10,385 bases of DNA from Actinotalea sp. Lineage in GTDB: Bacteria > Actinomycetota > Actinomycetes > Actinomycetales > Cellulomonadaceae. The stretch spans positions 1 to 10,385 of the forward strand of contig JACIXM010000183.1 of assembly GCA_014360395.1 (NCBI GenBank), given 5' to 3'. The translations under genes were made by a program, and so were the position numbers. The notes under the pieces are model-generated. The model did no database searches, was not told the origin of the DNA, and was given only the letters and a program-made list of their open reading frames with translations. This document shows positions 6,238-10,385 of the stretch, in pieces; within the stretch, counting starts at the first letter, position 1, and every line of letters starts with the position of its first letter.

Positions 6238-8771
6238 CCCGGGTCGCGCTGCGGAGCATCCGCAGCCACCTGGGTCGGTTCCTGCTGTCCGTCCTGGCGG
6301 TGCTGCTCGGGGTCGCGTTCGTCGCGGGGACGTTCTCCCTGCGGACGATGCTCTCCAGCACGTTCACGGACATCATCAGCAGCTCGCTCGTCGGCGACGC
6401 CTACCTGCGCGGGGCGCAGGAGGCGGCCGGCGGCGTGGGCGGGGACCCGACGGCGGGCGGGACGGGGCGCAACCGCATCCCGCTGGCCGTCGCCGAGGAG
6501 GCCGCGCAGGTCGACGGCGTCCGCGCCGTGCTGCCGGACCTGACGGGCCCGGTCGTCGTCGTCGGCGCGGACGGCACCGCCGTCATCAGCGGCGGCGGGG
6601 CGCCGAGCTTCGGCGTGGGCCTGCACCCGCAGGACCCGGCGGCGACGGTCGTGTCCGGGCGTGCGCCGGAGGGCGCCGCCGAGATCGCGCTGGAGTCGAC
6701 CAGCCTGGCCGCCTCCGGACTGGAGATCGGGGACACGACGACCGTGCTGCTCGGCGAGGGGCTCGCCGAGGTCGAGGTGGTCGGGGAGGTCGCCTTCGGC
6801 GCGCCGGTCGCAGGGGCGACGATCGTCTTCCTCGACGTGGCGACTGCCGAGACCGTCTACGCGGCCGACGGCACCGTCGCCACCGTGGCCGTCTACGCCG
6901 ACGACGGCGTCGCGGAGTCCCAGCTCGTCCAGCGGCTCGAGGCGGCGCTCACGGACCCCGCTGTCGCGGTCGTGACCGGTGAGGAGCTGCGCACCGAGTC
7001 CGAGGCCTCGGTCCAGGAGGTGCTCGGCTTCATCTCCACGTTCCTGCTCGTCTTCGCCGCGATCGCGCTGTTCGTCGGCGCGTTCATCATCGCCAACACG
7101 TTCCAGATGGTCGTGCGGCAGCGGCAGCGCGAGTTCGCGATGCTCCGCGCCGTCGGCGCCTCCCCGGCGCAGGTGCTCACCTCGATCCTGGTGCAGGCGC
7201 TGGTCGTCGGTGTCCTGGGCTCGGCGGCCGGCGTGGGTGCCGGCGTCGCGCTCGTGGCCGGTCTGCGGGGGTTCTTCGCCGCGATGGGCATGGAGCTGTC
7301 CGGCCGCATCCCGGTCGACGGCTTCACGGTCCTCGTGTCCGTGCTGACCGGCACGCTCGTCAGCGTCGTCGCCGCGGCCGTGCCCGCCCGGCGCGCCGCG
7401 CTGACGCCGCCGGTCGAGGCGATGCGGGACGAGGTCACGACGCACGAGCGGGGTTCGGCGCTGCGCGCCGCCGCGGGTGCCGTCCTGCTGGTCGGCGGTG
7501 TCGTCGCCGTCGTCGCCGCCACGCGCGGCATCGACGACGCCGGGCGGGTGCTCGGCGTCGGTGCCGCGGCCGTCGTGGTCGCCGTCCTGCTCCTGGCCCC
7601 GGCCGTGGTGCCGCCGGCGCTGGGGGTCCTCGCCGCGCCCTTCGTCGCGACGCTGCGCCCGCTCGGTGCCCTGGCGCGCGGGAACGTCACGCGTCTGCCG
7701 CGCCGCACGGCGAGCACGGCGAGCGCCTTGATGATCGGGATGGCGCTCGTGGGCGCCGCGGCCGTGCTCGCGACCTCCACCCAGGCGTCCACCCGGGTCA
7801 TCGTCGAGAACGAGTCCACCTCGGACCTGCTGGTGCAGTCCGCGGCGCGGGCGGTGCCGCAGGAGGTGGTGACACAGGTCGCCGCCCTGGACGACGTGGC
7901 ACGGGCGGACGCCGTGCGCTTCGGCGCCGTCGCGGTCGACGGCGAGACCGCCTTCGCGGTCGGGGTGCCGCCGGGCGCCTTCGGCACCGCCCTCGACGTC
8001 ACGCTCGTCGACGGCTCCTTCGACTCCCTGAGCGACGGCGCGGTCGCCGTCCAGCAGCGACGGGCCGACCGGGAGGGGTGGGGGGTCGGCGACGAGCTCG
8101 AGCTCGCCGGCTCGCTGGGCCGGGAGGTCGTCACGGTCGGCGCGGTCATCGAGTCCCGGGCGCTGGGTGCGCCGGTCGTGCTGCCCGAGGAGGTCTTCAC
8201 CGCGCTGGTGCCGGCCACCGAGGGGGCGATCGACACCGTGTTCGTCGTCGCGACGGACGGCGCGGACGTCCCGGCGCTGCGCGACGAGATCACCGCGCTC
8301 GTCCAGCCCTACGTCGTGCTGTCGGTCCTCGACAACGAGCAGTTCGCCGACCAGCTCGCGGACCAGGTCGACCAGGTGCTGGTCATCCTCTACGCCCTGC
8401 TCGGCCTGTCGATCGTCATCGCGGTCCTCGGCGTCGTCAACACCCTCGCGCTGTCCATCGCGGAGCGGACCCGGGAGATCGGACTGCTGCGCGCCGTCGG
8501 GCTCGGACGGCTCCAGCTCGCCTCGGTCGTGACGATCGAGTCGGTGCTCACCGCGGTGTTCGGGACGATTCTCGGCGTCGCGGTCGGCGTCGGCCTCGCG
8601 TCGACCCTGCCGACGGTGTTCGCGGACGAGGGGCTCACCGAGCTCGCGGTCCCGTGGGGCGAGCTGGGCGTCCTGGTCGGGCTCGCCGTGGTGATCGGCG
8701 TGCTCGCCGCGCTGTGGCCGGCGGTCCGCGCCGCGCGGATGGACGTGCTGGACGCCGTGTCGTACGAGTGA
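6234..8771 (+). CDS. FtsX-like ABC transporter permease (MacB_PCD/FtsX domains)
   Basis: An 845-residue membrane protein and partner of the preceding ATPase. By eye it has about ten hydrophobic segments: near 15-37, 264-288, 311-345, 363-385, 409-430, 437-468, 492-513, 713-741, 763-790 and 808-832. Two large extracytoplasmic domains lie at about 38-262 and 514-712, giving two repeated halves that each end in an FtsX domain. The family marks are REFAMLRAVGASPAQVL (299-315) and its second copy REIGLLRAVGLGRLQL (747-762). The first outer domain has a Gly-rich loop near 64-80. The GTG start at 6234 is supported by the overlap with the ATPase stop and by the basic RSIRSHLGRF before the first membrane segment. 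Such actinobacterial pairs are annotated as exporters or lipoprotein/antimicrobial-peptide transporters; the cargo is unknown. Confidence 0.93.
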   Translation: MTRVALRSIRSHLGRFLLSVLAVLLGVAFVAGTFSLRTMLSSTFTDIISSSLVGDAYLRGAQEAAGGVGGDPTAGGTGRNRIPLAVAEEAAQVDGVRAVLPDLTGPVVVVGADGTAVISGGGAPSFGVGLHPQDPAATVVSGRAPEGAAEIALESTSLAASGLEIGDTTTVLLGEGLAEVEVVGEVAFGAPVAGATIVFLDVATAETVYAADGTVATVAVYADDGVAESQLVQRLEAALTDPAVAVVTGEELRTESEASVQEVLGFISTFLLVFAAIALFVGAFIIANTFQMVVRQRQREFAMLRAVGASPAQVLTSILVQALVVGVLGSAAGVGAGVALVAGLRGFFAAMGMELSGRIPVDGFTVLVSVLTGTLVSVVAAAVPARRAALTPPVEAMRDEVTTHERGSALRAAAGAVLLVGGVVAVVAATRGIDDAGRVLGVGAAAVVVAVLLLAPAVVPPALGVLAAPFVATLRPLGALARGNVTRLPRRTASTASALMIGMALVGAAAVLATSTQASTRVIVENESTSDLLVQSAARAVPQEVVTQVAALDDVARADAVRFGAVAVDGETAFAVGVPPGAFGTALDVTLVDGSFDSLSDGAVAVQQRRADREGWGVGDELELAGSLGREVVTVGAVIESRALGAPVVLPEEVFTALVPATEGAIDTVFVVATDGADVPALRDEITALVQPYVVLSVLDNEQFADQLADQVDQVLVILYALLGLSIVIAVLGVVNTLALSIAERTREIGLLRAVGLGRLQLASVVTIESVLTAVFGTILGVAVGVGLASTLPTVFADEGLTELAVPWGELGVLVGLAVVIGVLAALWPAVRAARMDVLDAVSYE

Positions 8772-8798
8772 CGGGCGGCCGTCGGCCGGGACTACGCT
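8768..8798 (+). promoter_or_regulatory. Possible sigma-70-like promoter of the F420 gene pair
   Basis: GTGACG (8768-8773, near TTGACG) and TACGCT (8793-8798, fits TANNNT) are separated by 19 bases, directly before the oxidoreductase gene. The -35 box would overlap the permease stop codon. A longer than usual spacer and a single mismatch keep confidence modest; transcription could also read through from the ABC genes, as no terminator is visible in the 67-base gap. Confidence 0.35.
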
Positions 8799-8809
8799 CG
8801 CAGCGCCGG

Positions 8810-8821
8810 GCCGACGTCGGC
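8810..8821. promoter_or_regulatory. 12-base palindrome between the possible promoter and the ribosome binding site
   Basis: GCCGACGTCGGC is a perfect palindrome just downstream of the possible -10 box and immediately before the ribosome binding site at 8823-8830. The position would suit an operator. Chance palindromes of this size are not rare at this GC content, so this is a weak call. Confidence 0.25.
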
Positions 8822-8822
8822 G

Positions 8823-8830
8823 GGGAGGTG
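8823..8830 (+). promoter_or_regulatory. Ribosome binding site of the F420 oxidoreductase gene
   Basis: GGGAGGTG lies eight bases before the ATG at 8839, a strong Shine-Dalgarno match that selects this ATG over nearby GTG codons in other frames. Confidence 0.7.
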
Positions 8831-8838
8831 GTGCAGGG

Positions 8839-9837
8839 ATGGCGGTGACCGTGGGTTACGCGGCGGCGCTGGAGCAGTTCCACCCGCGCGAGGTGCTCGA
8901 GCTCGCGGTGCTCGCCGAGCAGCACGGGTTCTCCGGGGTGATGGCCGCGGACCACTTCCAGCCGTGGGTGCCCGCGCAGGGCCAGTCCTCGTTCGTCTGG
9001 AACGTCCTGGCAGCGCTCGGGGAGCGCACCAGCGGCGACATCGGCCCCGGGGTGACGGCCCCGACCTTCCGGTGGCACCCGGCGATGGTCGCCCAGGCCT
9101 CGGCGACGCTCGCGGCGATGTACCCCGGACGGCACTGGCTCGGGATCGGCTCCGGCGAGGCGCTCAACGAGCACGTCGTCGGCGGCTACTGGCCCGAGGC
9201 GCCCGAGCGGATCCACCGGATGTTCGAGGCGCTGGAGATCATCCGCAAGCTCTTCACCGGCTCCCTCGCGGGGCGGGACGTCAAGCACCAGGGGACGTAC
9301 TACCGGCTGGAGTCCACGCGGCTGTGGACGATGCCCGAGGAGCCCCCGCCCGTGCTCGTCGCGACAGCCGGCCCCGTGACGGCGCGCCGGGCCGGGCGGC
9401 ACGCGGACGGCCTCATCACCGTCGGCGCCCCGCCGGAGAAGATCGCGCACCTGTTCGCCCGCTTCGAGGACGGGGCGCGCGAGGCCGGCCGCGACCCCGC
9501 GACGATGCCCCGGGTGCTCCAGGTGCACCTGTCGTGGGCCCGCACGGACGAGGAGGCGATGGCCAACGCCCTGCGCGAGTGGCCGAACGGGGGCATGCGG
9601 TTCCCCAAGGCGGACATCCGCAACCCCTCGGACTTCGAGCAGATGGCCCGGCTGGTCCGCCCGGAGGACTTCGCCGGTCGCATGGTCGTCTCCGCGGACC
9701 CCGACGTGCACCGCGCCGCCCTGCAGCGGTACGTCGACCTGGGCTTCGACCGGGTCTACCTGCACAACGTCGGCCGCAACCAGCGGGAGTGGATCGAGGT
9801 CTTCGGTCGCGACGTCCTGCCGGCGCTGACCCGATGA
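8839..9837 (+). CDS. LLM-class F420-dependent oxidoreductase, FGD-like (TIGR03557-type)
   Basis: A 332-residue soluble protein of the luciferase-like TIM-barrel superfamily, most like F420-dependent glucose-6-phosphate dehydrogenase (FGD). Compared with M. tuberculosis FGD1 as I recall it, the start [19 protein letters not shown] (38-43), [13 protein letters not shown] (75-87) and GSGEALNE (104-111) correspond to conserved blocks. The FGD1 active-site residues E13, H40, W44 and E109 correspond to E12, H39, W43 and E107 here. Of the three FGD1 residues that hold the substrate phosphate (K198, K259, R283), two are kept as K257 and R281, but K198 aligns with P198 in GAPPEK. The cofactor is therefore very likely F420, while glucose-6-phosphate as substrate is doubtful. 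The stop overlaps the cofE start by 4 bases (ATGA), tying it to F420 biosynthesis. Confidence 0.9.
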   Translation: MAVTVGYAAALEQFHPREVLELAVLAEQHGFSGVMAADHFQPWVPAQGQSSFVWNVLAALGERTSGDIGPGVTAPTFRWHPAMVAQASATLAAMYPGRHWLGIGSGEALNEHVVGGYWPEAPERIHRMFEALEIIRKLFTGSLAGRDVKHQGTYYRLESTRLWTMPEEPPPVLVATAGPVTARRAGRHADGLITVGAPPEKIAHLFARFEDGAREAGRDPATMPRVLQVHLSWARTDEEAMANALREWPNGGMRFPKADIRNPSDFEQMARLVRPEDFAGRMVVSADPDVHRAALQRYVDLGFDRVYLHNVGRNQREWIEVFGRDVLPALTR

Positions 9838-10385
9838 CCGAGGACGCGGCGCCGGTCCGCCTGGAGGTGTGGGCACCGGCCGGGCTGGGGGAGGTGCGGC
9901 CGGGCGACGACCTCGGCGTGCTCGTGGGCGACCTGCTCGCCGCCGACGGCGGGCTGCGTGACGGCGACGTCGTCGTGGTCACCAGCAAGGTGGTCTCCAA
10001 GGCGGAGGGGCGCGTGGTCCGGGCGGCGGACCGGGAGGACGCGATCACGGCCGAGACGGTCCGGGTCGTGGCGACGCGGCCGCACCCGGACGGCACGGGC
10101 GCGCTGCGCATCGTGGAGAACCGGTTGGGGCTGGTCATGGCGGCCGCCGGGGTCGACGCCTCGAACACCCCCGACGGCACGGTCCTCCTCCTGCCGGAGG
10201 ACCCGGACGCCTCCGCGCGGCGGCTGCGCGGCGCGCTCCAGCGGCGCTTCGGGGTCCGGCTCGCCGTGGTGCTGAGCGACACGGCCGGGCGGCCCTGGCG
10301 CGCCGGCCTGACCGACATGGCGATCGGGGTCGCGGGGCTGCGGCCGCTCCTGGACCTGCGGGGCGGGGTCGACGCGCAGGGCCGG
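9834..10385 (+). CDS. cofE: Coenzyme F420-0:L-glutamate ligase CofE (3' end missing)
   Basis: CofE adds gamma-linked L-glutamate to F420-0 using GTP, forming the polyglutamate tail of coenzyme F420. The frame is open from the ATG at 9834 to the window end, giving 184 residues. Family blocks are [11 protein letters not shown] (50-60), [18 protein letters not shown] (94-111), [14 protein letters not shown], and SDTAGRPWR (148-156) followed by [19 protein letters not shown]. About a quarter to a third of a single-domain CofE lies outside. Whether the protein is CofE alone or carries the C-terminal nitroreductase-like domain of mycobacterial FbiB cannot be seen. The start overlaps the stop of the upstream oxidoreductase (ATGA, 9834-9837), with no strong ribosome binding site of its own, which points to coupled translation. 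Confidence 0.93.
   Translation, partial: MTEDAAPVRLEVWAPAGLGEVRPGDDLGVLVGDLLAADGGLRDGDVVVVTSKVVSKAEGRVVRAADREDAITAETVRVVATRPHPDGTGALRIVENRLGLVMAAAGVDASNTPDGTVLLLPEDPDASARRLRGALQRRFGVRLAVVLSDTAGRPWRAGLTDMAIGVAGLRPLLDLRGGVDAQGR

Noticed and set aside
8635..9876. 413-residue minus-strand open frame opposite the oxidoreductase
   Set aside because: It is a shadow of the FGD-like gene, which has conserved motifs and a good ribosome binding site.
1..10385. CRISPR arrays, transposon ends, tRNA genes or phage genes
   Set aside because: No regularly spaced repeats, transposase-like frames, tRNA-like cloverleaf sequence or phage motifs were seen; base composition is uniform across the window.

Overview
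The window is very GC-rich (codon third positions are almost all G or C) and reads as chromosomal DNA of a high-GC actinomycete. ClpX is close to the mycobacterial and Streptomyces form, the Rv2629-type release-factor-like gene is an actinobacterial family, and the right end carries coenzyme F420 genes. A member of Micrococcales such as a Cellulomonadaceae genus is plausible, but that placement is a guess. I see no tRNA, rRNA, insertion sequence, phage gene or CRISPR array; all genes look intact apart from the two cut by the window edges.

Layout. (1) 1-1143 (+): 3' part of clpX, the AAA+ unfoldase of the ClpXP protease; its start and zinc-binding domain lie before base 1. (2) 1278-2480 (+): a 400-residue member of the bacterial eRF1/Vms1-like family (Rv2629 type), a putative peptidyl-tRNA hydrolase acting on ribosomes. 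A strong hairpin at 2486-2514 separates it from (3) 2519-5197 (-): valS, a valyl-tRNA synthetase of the archaeal-like type without the C-terminal coiled-coil arm, converging on gene 2. (4) 5198-5427: a 230-base divergent intergenic region with a 14-base perfect palindrome. (5) 5428-6237 and 6234-8771 (+): an ABC exporter pair of the LolD/MacB type, ATPase then ten-helix FtsX-like permease, overlapping by 4 bases (GTGA). (6) 8839-9837 (+): a luciferase-like F420-dependent oxidoreductase related to F420-dependent glucose-6-phosphate dehydrogenase, overlapping by 4 bases (ATGA) with (7) 9834-10385 (+): the start of cofE (F420-0:gamma-glutamyl ligase), cut by the window end.

The left half is a translation and protein-quality neighbourhood: an unfoldase that takes ssrA-tagged products, a putative nascent-chain-releasing factor and an aminoacyl-tRNA synthetase. 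The right half pairs an F420-using enzyme with an F420 biosynthesis enzyme in one translationally coupled unit. The ABC pair between them has no visible functional tie to either side. I found no clearly new system. The points most worth a second look are the release-factor-like gene beside clpX, the archaeal-type ValS away from its usual folC partner, and the loss of one substrate-phosphate lysine in the FGD-like enzyme.
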